Shown here piece by piece: positions 1-6,100 of a DNA stretch of 6,894 bases. Origin of the DNA: CAYRHS01 sp964424125 (GTDB lineage Bacteria > Actinomycetota > Acidimicrobiia > IMCC26256 > JAOSJL01); NCBI GenBank assembly GCA_964424125.1, contig CAYRHS010000159.1:1-6894 (forward strand), given 5' to 3'. Under the pieces are notes generated by a model that was not told where the DNA came from, did not search any database, and worked only from the letters and a program-made list of their open reading frames with translations. How positions within the stretch are numbered: the first letter of the stretch is position 1; every line of letters starts with the position of its first letter. The position numbers and the translations under genes were made by a program.

Positions 1-1080
1 GGCGGCTTCTCCGGCGATCCCTCGGCGGCGCTGCTCGAGGTACTGGACCCGGCGCAGAACCACTCCTTCCGCGATCACTACCTCGAGGTCGAGCTCGACC
101 TCTCGGACGTGCTCTTCATCGCGACGGCCAACGTCATCGACACGATCCCGGGGCCGCTGCTCGATCGCATGGAGGTCGTCCGGCTCGACGGTTACACGGA
201 GGACGAGAAGGTCGCGATCGCCCGCAACCACCTGCTCGAGCGCCAGGTCGAGCGCAACGGGCTCGACACCGACGAGGTGGAGGTCGACGACGACGCGCTG
301 CGCGCCATCGTCGCCGACTACACGCGGGAAGCAGGTGTACGGAATCTCGAACGCGAGCTCGGCAAGGTCCTGCGGAAGGTCGCGACCGCGATCGCGGCCG
401 GAAAGGCCGCGCCCCCGGTGCGGGTCGGCGCGGACGAGCTCAGGACGTACCTGGGCCGGCCCAGGTTCTTCAACGAGGTCGCCGATCGCACCCACGCGCC
501 GGGCGTCGCCACCGGGCTCGCGGTGACCGGGGTCGGCGGTGACGTGCTCTTCGTCGAGGCGAGCGACTCGCCCGCCCATGGTGCGACCGGGGACGGCTCG
601 TTCACGCTCACGGGCCAGCTCGGCGACGTGATGCGCGAGTCGGCGCAGATCGCCCAGTCCTACGTGCGAGCCCACGGCGAGTCGCTGGGCCTCGACCCCG
701 AGCGTTTCGCCGGGCGGCGGTTCCACCTGCACGTGCCGGCGGGTGCGGTGCCCAAGGACGGCCCTTCGGCCGGGATCACGATGACCACCGCGCTGGTCAG
801 TTTGCTCTCGGACCGACCCGTGCGCCCGGAGGTGGGCATGACCGGCGAGGTGACCCTCTCCGGTCGCGTGCTCCCGATCGGTGGCGTGAAGCAGAAGGTG
901 CTCGCCGCGCACCGGGCCGGGCTCTCCGAGGTGGTCCTTCCCGCTCGCAACGAGCCCGACCTAGAAGACGTGCCCGAGCCGGTGCGCGAGGCGATGACGT
1001 TCCATCTGGTCGAGGACGTCCGCCAGGTCCTCGACGTCGCGCTCGCGGGTGCCGAGGCTCGGGAGGAGGCCGCAGCCTGA
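1..1080 (+). CDS. lon: ATP-dependent protease Lon (La), C-terminal part, 5' truncated
   Basis: Reading frame 1 is open from the first base, giving 359 residues of a Lon protease whose start lies upstream; an ATG at 109 is internal. Lon is a cytoplasmic hexameric AAA+ Ser-Lys protease that degrades misfolded and regulatory proteins. Visible in order, in window residues: the end of the AAA+ module with GDPSAALLEVLDP near 5-17, sensor 1 (FIATAN, 39-44), the arginine finger (LLDRME, Arg56), sensor 2 (EAGVRNLER, Arg114), then the protease domain with catalytic Ser256 in KDGPSAG (codon 766-768) and catalytic Lys299 in GGVKQK (codon 895-897). The 43-residue Ser-Lys spacing equals that of E. coli Lon. 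By alignment from memory about 430 N-terminal residues, including Walker A and the substrate-binding domain, are outside the window. About five residues are inserted near SPAHGATGDG (154-163) relative to E. coli. All visible catalytic residues are intact, so the protein is probably active. Confidence 0.97.
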   Translation, partial: GGFSGDPSAALLEVLDPAQNHSFRDHYLEVELDLSDVLFIATANVIDTIPGPLLDRMEVVRLDGYTEDEKVAIARNHLLERQVERNGLDTDEVEVDDDALRAIVADYTREAGVRNLERELGKVLRKVATAIAAGKAAPPVRVGADELRTYLGRPRFFNEVADRTHAPGVATGLAVTGVGGDVLFVEASDSPAHGATGDGSFTLTGQLGDVMRESAQIAQSYVRAHGESLGLDPERFAGRRFHLHVPAGAVPKDGPSAGITMTTALVSLLSDRPVRPEVGMTGEVTLSGRVLPIGGVKQKVLAAHRAGLSEVVLPARNEPDLEDVPEPVREAMTFHLVEDVRQVLDVALAGAEAREEAAA

Positions 1081-1094
1081 CACCACAGCCGGAG

Positions 1095-1107
1095 CTCCCG
1101 CCGGGAG
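1095..1107 (+). other. Small hairpin overlapping a Shine-Dalgarno-like sequence
   Basis: CTCCC (1095-1099) and GGGAG (1103-1107) can form a 5-bp stem with a 3-nt GCC loop, in the gap between the lon stop and the crotonase gene. The right arm is the GGGAGG ribosome-binding-site-like sequence (1103-1108), so folding would hide it. No T-run follows, so it is not a typical intrinsic terminator. The stem is short and may have no function. Confidence 0.3.
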
Positions 1108-1108
1108 G
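1103..1108 (+). promoter_or_regulatory. Shine-Dalgarno-like GGGAGG for the alternative GTG start at 1116
   Basis: GGGAGG lies 7 nt before a GTG at 1116 that is in frame with the crotonase gene, a normal spacing for a ribosome binding site. If used, the protein would start four residues (MSPS) before the ATG at 1128. It competes with the leaderless interpretation based on the -10 box at 1114. Confidence 0.45.
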
Positions 1109-1113
1109 ATCGG

Positions 1114-1119
1114 TAGTGT
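1114..1119 (+). promoter_or_regulatory. Probable -10 box (TAGTGT) for leaderless crotonase transcript
   Basis: TAGTGT fits the actinobacterial TANNNT -10 pattern and ends 8 nt before the ATG at 1128, the distance expected if transcription starts on or next to that A. The same arrangement precedes the ATGs at 3443 (plus) and 3367 (minus) in this window. No clear -35 hexamer is visible. This supports 1128 as the start and a promoter independent of lon, but it is inferred from sequence only. Confidence 0.45.
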
Positions 1120-1127
1120 CCCCGTCC

Positions 1128-1913
1128 ATGGTGTCCGGTACCGAGCGCGTCGGGGTCGATCGGCGTGACGACGGGGTGGTCGTCGTCACCCTCGATCACC
1201 CGCCTGTGAACGCGCTGTCGACCGCGGTCCTGGGAGAGATCGAGGAGATCGCTCGTGCTCTGAGCGCGACGGGAGACGTGAAGGCGGTGGTCGTTCGCGG
1301 CGCGGGGAAGGCGTTCGCAGCCGGCGCCGACGTGTCCGAGTTCGGGGGACCGGACGAAGCCCGCAGCATCAGCCAGGCGTTCCGGCACGCGTTCGACGCG
1401 GTTGCCGCGATCCCGAGGCCGGTCATTGCCGCCATCCACGGTGTCGCGCTCGGAGGCGGCCTCGAGCTCGCGCTCGCCTGTGACGTCCGCCTCGCGGCGG
1501 CGTCGGCGAGGCTGGGCCAGCCGGAGATCGCGCTCGGCATCATCCCAGGGGCCGGCGGGACGCAGCGGCTCCCACGCCTCGTCGGTCCGGCTCGTGCCAA
1601 GGAGCTCGTCTTCTCGGGCGAAGCCGTCCGCGCCGAGCAAGCGCGCGAGTTCGGGCTCGTCGACCGGGTCGTGGCGGACGAGGCGCTCGAGGGTGAGGCG
1701 CTCGCGTGGGCGAGCGCGCTCGCACGGGGAGCGGTCGCGGCGATGGGGCTGGCCAAACGGGCCATCGACGCCGGTCTCGACGGCCCGCTGGCGCAGGGAC
1801 TCGACGTGGAGGCGGAAGCCTTCGTCGAGGTCTTTCGGACCGAGGACGCCCGGACGGGTATCGAGAGCTTTCGCGAACAGGGACCCGGAAAGGCGCGCTT
1901 CTCGGGACGCTGA
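1128..1913 (+). CDS. Enoyl-CoA hydratase/isomerase (crotonase) family protein
   Basis: This encodes a 261-residue crotonase-fold protein, full length for the family. It most likely hydrates trans-2-enoyl-CoA to 3-hydroxyacyl-CoA in fatty acid or related acyl-CoA breakdown, in the cytoplasm. Numbered from the ATG at 1128: VTLDHPPVNALS near 20-31; the first oxyanion-hole segment AFAAGAD (62-68); the second, HGVALGGG (104-111); and both catalytic glutamates of the hydratases, Glu113 in GGGLELALACD and Glu133 in LGQPEIALG, 20 residues apart as in rat mitochondrial hydratase (144/164). GIIPGAGGTQRLPRLVG (137-153) is the classic hydratase signature. Both glutamates favour hydratase over isomerase or dehalogenase activity, but the acyl substrate cannot be read from sequence. 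An in-frame GTG at 1116 with a GGGAGG ribosome binding site is an alternative start. It follows the lon stop by about 47 nt and converges with the SRPBCC gene, 42 nt away. Confidence 0.93.
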   Translation: MVSGTERVGVDRRDDGVVVVTLDHPPVNALSTAVLGEIEEIARALSATGDVKAVVVRGAGKAFAAGADVSEFGGPDEARSISQAFRHAFDAVAAIPRPVIAAIHGVALGGGLELALACDVRLAAASARLGQPEIALGIIPGAGGTQRLPRLVGPARAKELVFSGEAVRAEQAREFGLVDRVVADEALEGEALAWASALARGAVAAMGLAKRAIDAGLDGPLAQGLDVEAEAFVEVFRTEDARTGIESFREQGPGKARFSGR

Positions 1914-1955
1914 CGCGCACCCTCCGGCGGCCGTTGCCCGTCGCCCCCGCGGGCC

Positions 1956-2402
1956 TCAGGTGGTCTGCGACACACGCGCACCGAGCCGCGCGAGGTTCCG
2001 TCGCCAGATCCGGCGCAACACGGGGCGCGCGGCCTGTTCACCGACGAGACCTCCGAGCCACCAGGGGAACCGGACCCGTTCGCGCCACTCGACGCGGGTG
2101 CGGCCCCGCCGTTTGCGCCGGAGCGTGAAGCGACCCGCCCCGCTGATCGCACCGCGATGTTCGACCGCGAGGGCGCGGCGGGGCTGCCACTCGGTCACGA
2201 CGAGCTCGTCGGTCGTTCGCATGGGCCCGACCCGGGTCGGGACCTCCATCCTCGTTCCCACCCCCGAGCGTTGCGAGCCGATGAATCGGATGGCCACTGC
2301 GTCGGCCATCCACTCGCTGTGCGAACCGAGATCGGCCAGCTCCGCCCACACGACGTCGATGGGGGCGTCCACGGTGATGGCGACGCGTAGGCGCATGCTC
2401 AT
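1956..2402 (-). CDS. SRPBCC / polyketide cyclase-dehydrase-like small protein
   Basis: The 148-residue product looks like a START/Bet v1-fold (SRPBCC superfamily, polyketide cyclase 2-like) protein. Signs are the N-terminal strand LRVAITVDAPIDVVWAELADL (5-25), the helix-turn HSEWMADAV (28-36), the segment GVGTRMEVPTRVGP (47-60), the strands TTDELVVTEWQPRRALAVEHRG (63-84) and GRFTLRRKRRGRTRVEWRERV (90-110), and a long basic C-terminal helix (about 120-142) rich in Arg. Such proteins form a hydrophobic cavity that binds lipids, polyketides or other small ligands; many have no known reaction, and no catalytic residues can be assigned here. The chosen ATG at 2402 overlaps the galT stop in ATGA, indicating translational coupling; a second ATG two codons later (2396) is also possible. 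The frame stays open well upstream, but that part lies inside galT in another frame. There is no signal peptide, so it is probably cytoplasmic. Ligand and role are unknown. Confidence 0.85.
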   Translation of the reverse strand: MSMRLRVAITVDAPIDVVWAELADLGSHSEWMADAVAIRFIGSQRSGVGTRMEVPTRVGPMRTTDELVVTEWQPRRALAVEHRGAISGAGRFTLRRKRRGRTRVEWRERVRFPWWLGGLVGEQAARPVLRRIWRRNLARLGARVSQTT

Positions 2403-3367
2403 CCCCCGGCGGCCGCGCGCAACGCGGCGGCCGCGTCCAGCGGTTCCACGATGTTGACGAGGAGGCCCGTGGCCAGCTCGAGCCCCGCGAAGTTGGCGAG
2501 ACGCGGGAGGACGTCCACGAACCAGTGGTAGCCGTCGTCGGCGACGTCTGTGGGGGCGGTTCGCACGATCACGTTGTAGGCAGGTTCGTGGGCGACGGCA
2601 GCGAATGAGGAGAGCGCGCTGCGCAGAAGGGTCGCGGCCTGTTCGATCTCGCGATCGGTCGCGCGCGAGAAGTGCGCTCCCGCGCTCGGGAGCGCGATCC
2701 GGATCTGGTATGGAACCAGAGACGCATACGGGCACCACGCCACCGCGTCCGCGATCTCCGCGACGAGCGCGGCGCCGTTCGACTCCTGTTCGAGCGTCTC
2801 GAGGACGGGGTCGGCTCCGTGCCCCGCGAACGCGGTCACACCCGCGGCCACGGCCAGCGGGACCGCCTCCAGCGCGGTGATCTGCCCGTGAGGGTGGGGA
2901 AGGGAGGCGCCGGCCGCGGCTCCCTGGTTCACGAGCACCTGGACGAACGCGGACCCGTGGGCGGCTCGGTCGGCAGCGCGCTCACGGGCCACCGCCAGCG
3001 CCGCCGCCACCTCCGGAGGGTCGAGCCGCTCGAGCGGCCGATCGTGGGCAGGGGAGAGCACGAGCACCTCGTGCGCGCCCCGGGCACCGTGGTGGCCTTC
3101 GGCGGAGACGATCGGGTACAGGTTGGGGACGACCCGCACCTGCCATCCCGGCTTCCCCGCATCTCCACCGCCTCGTCGCGCGATCTCGGGCGGGGTCTGC
3201 TCCTCGTTGCCGGGACAGAACGGGCACCCGGCGTCGAAGGAACGCAACGCGGGGGAGGGGTCGGATCGGAACGCGGCCGGGCGCGCGGCTCGCCCGGGGG
3301 CGAGGATCACCGAGCACGTCGTGAGCTCGTCGTGTCGTAGCTCGGGTGGCCGCTCCGTCGCCCGCAT
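2399..3367 (-). CDS. galT: Galactose-1-phosphate uridylyltransferase (GalT-like, HIT superfamily)
   Basis: The 322-residue protein carries the GalT hallmarks. GalT swaps UMP between UDP-glucose and galactose-1-phosphate in the Leloir pathway through a uridylylated histidine. Zinc-ligand candidates are Cys48 and Cys51 (CPFCPGN), His108 (LSPAHDRPL) and His158. The active-site motif is HPHGQ (158-162), with His160 as the expected nucleophile, preceded by NQG (147-149) and Ser155. The C-terminal HIT-like half contains YHWFVDVLPRL (280-290) and GLELATGLLVNIVEPLDAA (295-313), the pattern seen in actinobacterial and thermophile GalTs. It is slightly shorter than E. coli GalT (348). The ATG at 3367 places ELRHDELTTCSVILAPGRAARP at the normal GalT N-terminus. 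There is no Shine-Dalgarno, but TACCCT lies 6 nt upstream, suggesting a leaderless mRNA. The open frame runs upstream far beyond this start, antisense to the next genes, without homology. No galK or galE is in the window, so a related sugar-1-phosphate nucleotidyl or phosphorylase activity remains possible. It is translationally coupled to the SRPBCC gene. Confidence 0.92.
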   Translation of the reverse strand: MRATERPPELRHDELTTCSVILAPGRAARPAAFRSDPSPALRSFDAGCPFCPGNEEQTPPEIARRGGGDAGKPGWQVRVVPNLYPIVSAEGHHGARGAHEVLVLSPAHDRPLERLDPPEVAAALAVARERAADRAAHGSAFVQVLVNQGAAAGASLPHPHGQITALEAVPLAVAAGVTAFAGHGADPVLETLEQESNGAALVAEIADAVAWCPYASLVPYQIRIALPSAGAHFSRATDREIEQAATLLRSALSSFAAVAHEPAYNVIVRTAPTDVADDGYHWFVDVLPRLANFAGLELATGLLVNIVEPLDAAAALRAAAGG

Positions 3368-3373
3368 GGCCGG

Positions 3374-3379
3374 AGGGTA
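3374..3379 (-). promoter_or_regulatory. Probable -10 box (TACCCT) of galT, leaderless
   Basis: On the minus strand TACCCT is followed by 6 nt (CCGGCC) and then the galT ATG. The expected transcription start therefore falls on or beside the start codon. The absence of any purine-rich ribosome binding site there supports a leaderless transcript. Confidence 0.55.
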
Positions 3380-3429
3380 AGCGATCGATCCGCCCGTCGC
3401 CCTCCACGGCGGTGCGCCGCTCGCGGGCA

Positions 3430-3435
3430 TACCCT
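3430..3435 (+). promoter_or_regulatory. Probable -10 box (TACCCT) of lpdA, leaderless
   Basis: TACCCT is followed by 7 nt (GGTCGAC) and the ATG at 3443. There is no Shine-Dalgarno sequence in between or just upstream. The same hexamer precedes the divergent galT start at nearly the same distance. Confidence 0.55.
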
Positions 3436-3442
3436 GGTCGAC

Positions 3443-4801
3443 ATGGCCGTCAGGGTGGCGATCATCGGTGGGGGACCGGCCGGGAACACGGCCGCGACGG
3501 TGGCCGCAACGCTCGGTGCCGAGGTCACGCTGGTCGAGCGCGAGATCCTCGGCGGCGCAGCCAACCTGTGGGACTGCATCCCCTCGAAGGCGATGATCGC
3601 GACCGGCGCGGAGCTCAACGAGCTCGAGCGGGCACGGACGATGGGCCTCGAGTCCGAAGGCCGGCTGGACGTCGCCGCGTTGCGGGAGCGCGTGGAGCGA
3701 ATCGAGACGCGCCTGCACGAGTCGGTGCGCGACCTGCTCGTCTCCCAGGGAGTCCGGGTGGTGCGAGGAACGGGACGGCTGAAGGGCCCCCACGAGGTCG
3801 TCATCGACACGCGCGAGTCGATGGAGGAGCTCACGGCCGACTTCATCGTCGCCGCGACCGGTTCGCGTCCTCGCATCCCGAATTGGGCGGCGATGGACGG
3901 TGAGCGGATCCTGACGACCCGCGAGGCCTACCCGCCCCCGGAGATCCCCGATCACCTCGTCGTGGTCGGCTCCGGCGTCACGGGAGTCGAGTTCACCAAC
4001 ATGTTCAGCTCGCTCGGTTCGCGGGTGACGCTCGTGGTCTCTCGTCAGCAGGTGCTGCCGCAGAAGGACCCCGAGGTCGCGAGCGCGCTCGAGGCGGAGT
4101 TCGTCCGTCGTGAGGTGCGGTTGCTGAAGGGCGCGCGGGCCAAGCGCATCGAGCGGCGTGGGGAACATGTCGTCGTCGAGTGCGATGACGGTCGCTGCGT
4201 CGAGGGGAGTCACGCGGTCCTCGCGATCGGATCGATCCCGAACAGCGAGCAGCTCGGGTTGGAGGACGCCGGGGTCGACGTGGACGATGCGGGATACGTG
4301 CACATCAACCACCACTGCCAGTCCAACATCCCGCACATCTATGCAGCCGGGGATCTCTCGGGGAAGCTCCCGCTCTCGTCGGTGGGTGCGATGCAGGGGC
4401 GCAAGATCGCCGAGCACCTGATGGGATTGCACAACCGACCGCACCGCCACCTCGACTACGACAAGGCCGCGTCGGCGATCTTCACCGAGCCCGAGATCGC
4501 GGACGTCGGACTTCCCGAAGCGCAAGCCTTTGCCGAAGGCCGGAAGATCCGCGTGACCAAGGTCCCGTACTCGGCGAACGCCAAGGCGCTCATCGACGGT
4601 GACCCGCGCGGTTTCGTGAAGATCCTCTCCGACCCGGCCACCGGCGTCGTGCTCGGAGGCTCGATCGTCGGGCGGAACGCGGCCGAGCTGATCAGCGTGC
4701 TCGCGGTTGCGGTGACGAACGGCTTGAAGGTCGAGGACATCGTCGATTCGCTGTTGGTGCATCCGTCGCTGGCGGAGTCTCTCGCCGAGGCGGCATCCTG
4801 A
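3443..4801 (+). CDS. lpdA: LpdA-type NAD(P)H-dependent flavoprotein reductase (probable quinone reductase)
   Basis: This is a 452-residue member of the pyridine nucleotide-disulfide oxidoreductase family. Visible in order: the FAD-binding Rossmann motif IIGGGPAG (7-14); the active-site segment GGAANLWDCIPSK (37-49); AATGSRPRIP (137-146); the NAD(P)-binding motif VVVGSGVTGVEF (173-184); the second FAD motif IYAAGDLSG (299-307, Asp304); and the dimerisation domain ending in HPSLAE with His440 and Glu445. In true lipoamide dehydrogenase the active site is CxxxxC; here the first (interchange) cysteine is Ala40 and only the flavin-proximal Cys45 remains, so dithiol chemistry is not expected. The GGAA...DC(I/V)PSK pattern resembles M. 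tuberculosis LpdA (Rv3303c), known as an NAD(P)H:quinone reductase. Unlike what I recall of that protein, the C-terminal His-Glu pair is kept. The product is probably a cytoplasmic FAD-containing homodimer reducing quinones or similar acceptors. The ATG at 3443 is supported by the -10 box 7 nt upstream. The hydrolase gene follows after 27 nt, suggesting an operon. Confidence 0.9.
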   Translation: MAVRVAIIGGGPAGNTAATVAATLGAEVTLVEREILGGAANLWDCIPSKAMIATGAELNELERARTMGLESEGRLDVAALRERVERIETRLHESVRDLLVSQGVRVVRGTGRLKGPHEVVIDTRESMEELTADFIVAATGSRPRIPNWAAMDGERILTTREAYPPPEIPDHLVVVGSGVTGVEFTNMFSSLGSRVTLVVSRQQVLPQKDPEVASALEAEFVRREVRLLKGARAKRIERRGEHVVVECDDGRCVEGSHAVLAIGSIPNSEQLGLEDAGVDVDDAGYVHINHHCQSNIPHIYAAGDLSGKLPLSSVGAMQGRKIAEHLMGLHNRPHRHLDYDKAASAIFTEPEIADVGLPEAQAFAEGRKIRVTKVPYSANAKALIDGDPRGFVKILSDPATGVVLGGSIVGRNAAELISVLAVAVTNGLKVEDIVDSLLVHPSLAESLAEAAS

Positions 4802-4811
4802 GGTGCCGATC

Positions 4812-4818
4812 GGGGGGG
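4812..4818 (+). promoter_or_regulatory. G-rich ribosome binding site before the hydrolase GTG start
   Basis: A run of seven G followed by AC lies 10 nt before the GTG at 4829. It is the only purine-rich element in the 27-nt gap after lpdA and supports the GTG start. The next in-frame ATG (4880) would remove 17 residues and is preceded by only a short GGGG. Confidence 0.4.
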
Positions 4819-4828
4819 ACGAACGCTG

Positions 4829-6082
4829 GTGAACAAGCTTCAGGGCATCGCCGGGGACGTCGGGCGCTGGGCTGCGGGGATGCGTCGGGGCGCCTGGTGG
4901 GCCGATCTCGCGAGTCCGATCCCCCGCGCAATCGGTTTCTACGCGCGGACGTGGGTCGACTGGGTCCGACTGCGCGATCAGGGATCGGAGATGCCACGCG
5001 TCCGGCCCCACCCGGTCGTGCTCGGGGAGGCAGCGGTCGACGAGCTGTTGCTCGCGATCTTCAAGCTCGGGAGACCACCACGACACGACGACGCCTACTG
5101 GCGCATCGTCGAGGAGGCTGCCGACACGGTCACGGTCTTCGAGCGTCGGGGCTTCGGCGAGGACCCGGCCTCCTACTGGCAGGCCCCGCCGCCGCTCCTC
5201 GAGCCGGTGAGCCGTCGGCGGCGCTTCGGCCCGTTCCTGTACGAGCACCTCTCCTGGGACAGCCGTTTCGAGCCGCTCCCCGAGGTTCCGGGGCGTGAGC
5301 GTTGGCTCGGCTACGAGGCGAATCGCACGGCTCACGCCTGGGTCCTGCGCCACGACGAACCGCGACCCTGGCTCGTGTGCTTGCCGGGAACGGGCATGGG
5401 CTTCCCGCGCGCCGACTTCGCCGTCTTCGATCCCGAGCGACTGCACCGGCGCCTCGGGCTGAACGTGGCGATCCCGGTCGCGCCGTTGCACGGTCCCCGC
5501 CGTCGCCACACCTTCTACGGCCTCGGGTTCCCGACCGACGATCTCGTCGACACCGTCCACGGCGCCACCCAGGCGACCTGGGACGTGCGCCGGTTGCTCA
5601 CCTGGATCCGTTCCCAGGGCGGCGGACCCGTCGGCGTGACCGGGATCTCGCTCGGCGGGTACCTGACCGCGTTGCTCGCCAACCTCGACGACGACCTCGC
5701 GTGTGTGATCGCCGGTGTCCCGCCGGTCGACTTCGCCGCGCTCTTCGAGGCGCACACGCCCGCGGCCGTGCGGGACACGCCGCTCTGGCGGGCGCTGAAC
5801 ACCGTGTCCCACAACCTGTTCCGGGTCGTTTCCCCGCTCGCGCTCGACCCGGTCGCGCCCTACGAGCGTCGCTACATCTATGCCGGCCTCGTCGACCGCC
5901 TCATCCACCCGCGTCGCCAGGCGCTCCTGTTGTGGGACCACTGGGGACGGCCCCAGATCGGCTGGTACCCCGGCTGCCACATGGGGTTCATGTGGTCGCG
6001 TCCCGTGGAGACCTTCGTCCAGCGGGCGCTGGCCGACTCGGGGCTCGTCGAGGAGGACCGGATCGGCGCCCCCGCGGCCTGA
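4829..6082 (+). CDS. Alpha/beta hydrolase family protein, ABHD18-like, function unknown
   Basis: The 417-residue protein has an N-terminal region of about 150 residues without a recognised motif, then an alpha/beta-hydrolase domain. Features seen: strand and oxyanion region WLVCLPGTGMGF (181-192); VAIPVAPLHGPRRR (213-226); the nucleophile elbow GISLGG with Ser274; IYAGLVDRLIHP (350-361) offering acid Asp356; and WYPGCHMGF (379-387) with His384. Ser-Asp-His occur in the canonical order and spacing, so the triad looks complete. The layout resembles the uncharacterised ABHD18 (DUF2048-like) group, recognised by overall pattern only. No signal peptide or clear membrane helix is present, so it is probably cytoplasmic. 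The substrate is unknown; an esterase, thioesterase or peptidase-like role is possible. The start is a GTG with a G-rich ribosome binding site. It lies 27 nt after lpdA, probably co-transcribed, and converges with the carboxylase gene 18 nt downstream. Confidence 0.82.
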   Translation: MNKLQGIAGDVGRWAAGMRRGAWWADLASPIPRAIGFYARTWVDWVRLRDQGSEMPRVRPHPVVLGEAAVDELLLAIFKLGRPPRHDDAYWRIVEEAADTVTVFERRGFGEDPASYWQAPPPLLEPVSRRRRFGPFLYEHLSWDSRFEPLPEVPGRERWLGYEANRTAHAWVLRHDEPRPWLVCLPGTGMGFPRADFAVFDPERLHRRLGLNVAIPVAPLHGPRRRHTFYGLGFPTDDLVDTVHGATQATWDVRRLLTWIRSQGGGPVGVTGISLGGYLTALLANLDDDLACVIAGVPPVDFAALFEAHTPAAVRDTPLWRALNTVSHNLFRVVSPLALDPVAPYERRYIYAGLVDRLIHPRRQALLLWDHWGRPQIGWYPGCHMGFMWSRPVETFVQRALADSGLVEEDRIGAPAA

Positions 6083-6100
6083 AACCGGCCCGGCTGACGG

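Larger units (their letters stand above)
3368..3442. promoter_or_regulatory. Divergent intergenic promoter region between galT and lpdA
   Basis: This 75-nt gap separates two ATGs pointing away from each other. Each is preceded on its own strand by TACCCT at 6-7 nt, giving back-to-back leaderless promoters whose -35 regions (about 3397-3402 and 3407-3412) would nearly touch. No good -35 consensus is visible at either. Between the -10 boxes lie a GATCGATC palindrome (3383-3390) and a CGGCG-GTG-CGCCG inverted repeat (3407-3419), which could be regulator sites but are short enough to be chance in GC-rich DNA. Confidence 0.55.

Noticed and set aside
109..1080. Lon starting at the ATG at 109 as a short stand-alone protease
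   Set aside because: The frame is open to the window edge and the 36 upstream codons are conserved Lon sequence, so the gene is simply cut by the window.
660..1640. A minus-strand open frame of 326 codons opposite lon and the crotonase gene
   Set aside because: It has low-complexity, Arg/Ser-rich composition with no motif, and lies antisense to two well-supported genes.
1914..1955. A possible bidirectional terminator in the 42-nt convergent gap
   Set aside because: It is GC-rich, but I could not find a convincing stem with a T-run on either strand.
1196..2152. A minus-strand open frame of 318 codons rich in Ala and Ser
   Set aside because: It overlaps the crotonase gene antisense and part of the SRPBCC gene in another frame; its composition is typical of a GC-rich shadow frame.
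1402..2457. A plus-strand open frame of 351 codons, Arg/Ser-rich
   Set aside because: It lies out of frame within the crotonase gene and antisense to the SRPBCC gene and has no domain motif.
3383..3390. GATCGATC palindrome as a regulator site
   Set aside because: CGATCG/GATC-type words are frequent throughout this sequence, so a single 8-bp palindrome is not enough evidence for an operator.
2399..5980. A minus-strand open frame of 1193 codons covering galT and running antisense through lpdA and most of the hydrolase gene
   Set aside because: Only its last 322 codons have recognisable homology (GalT). The rest is an Arg/Asp/Val-rich translation typical of the antisense of GC-rich genes, and the opposite strand there holds two genes with clear domain motifs. 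The GalT start at 3367 has its own -10 box.
6083..6100. A possible terminator in the 18-nt convergent gap between the hydrolase and carboxylase genes
   Set aside because: Only a very short CCGG/CCGG repeat is present and there is no T-run; it is too short to support a call.
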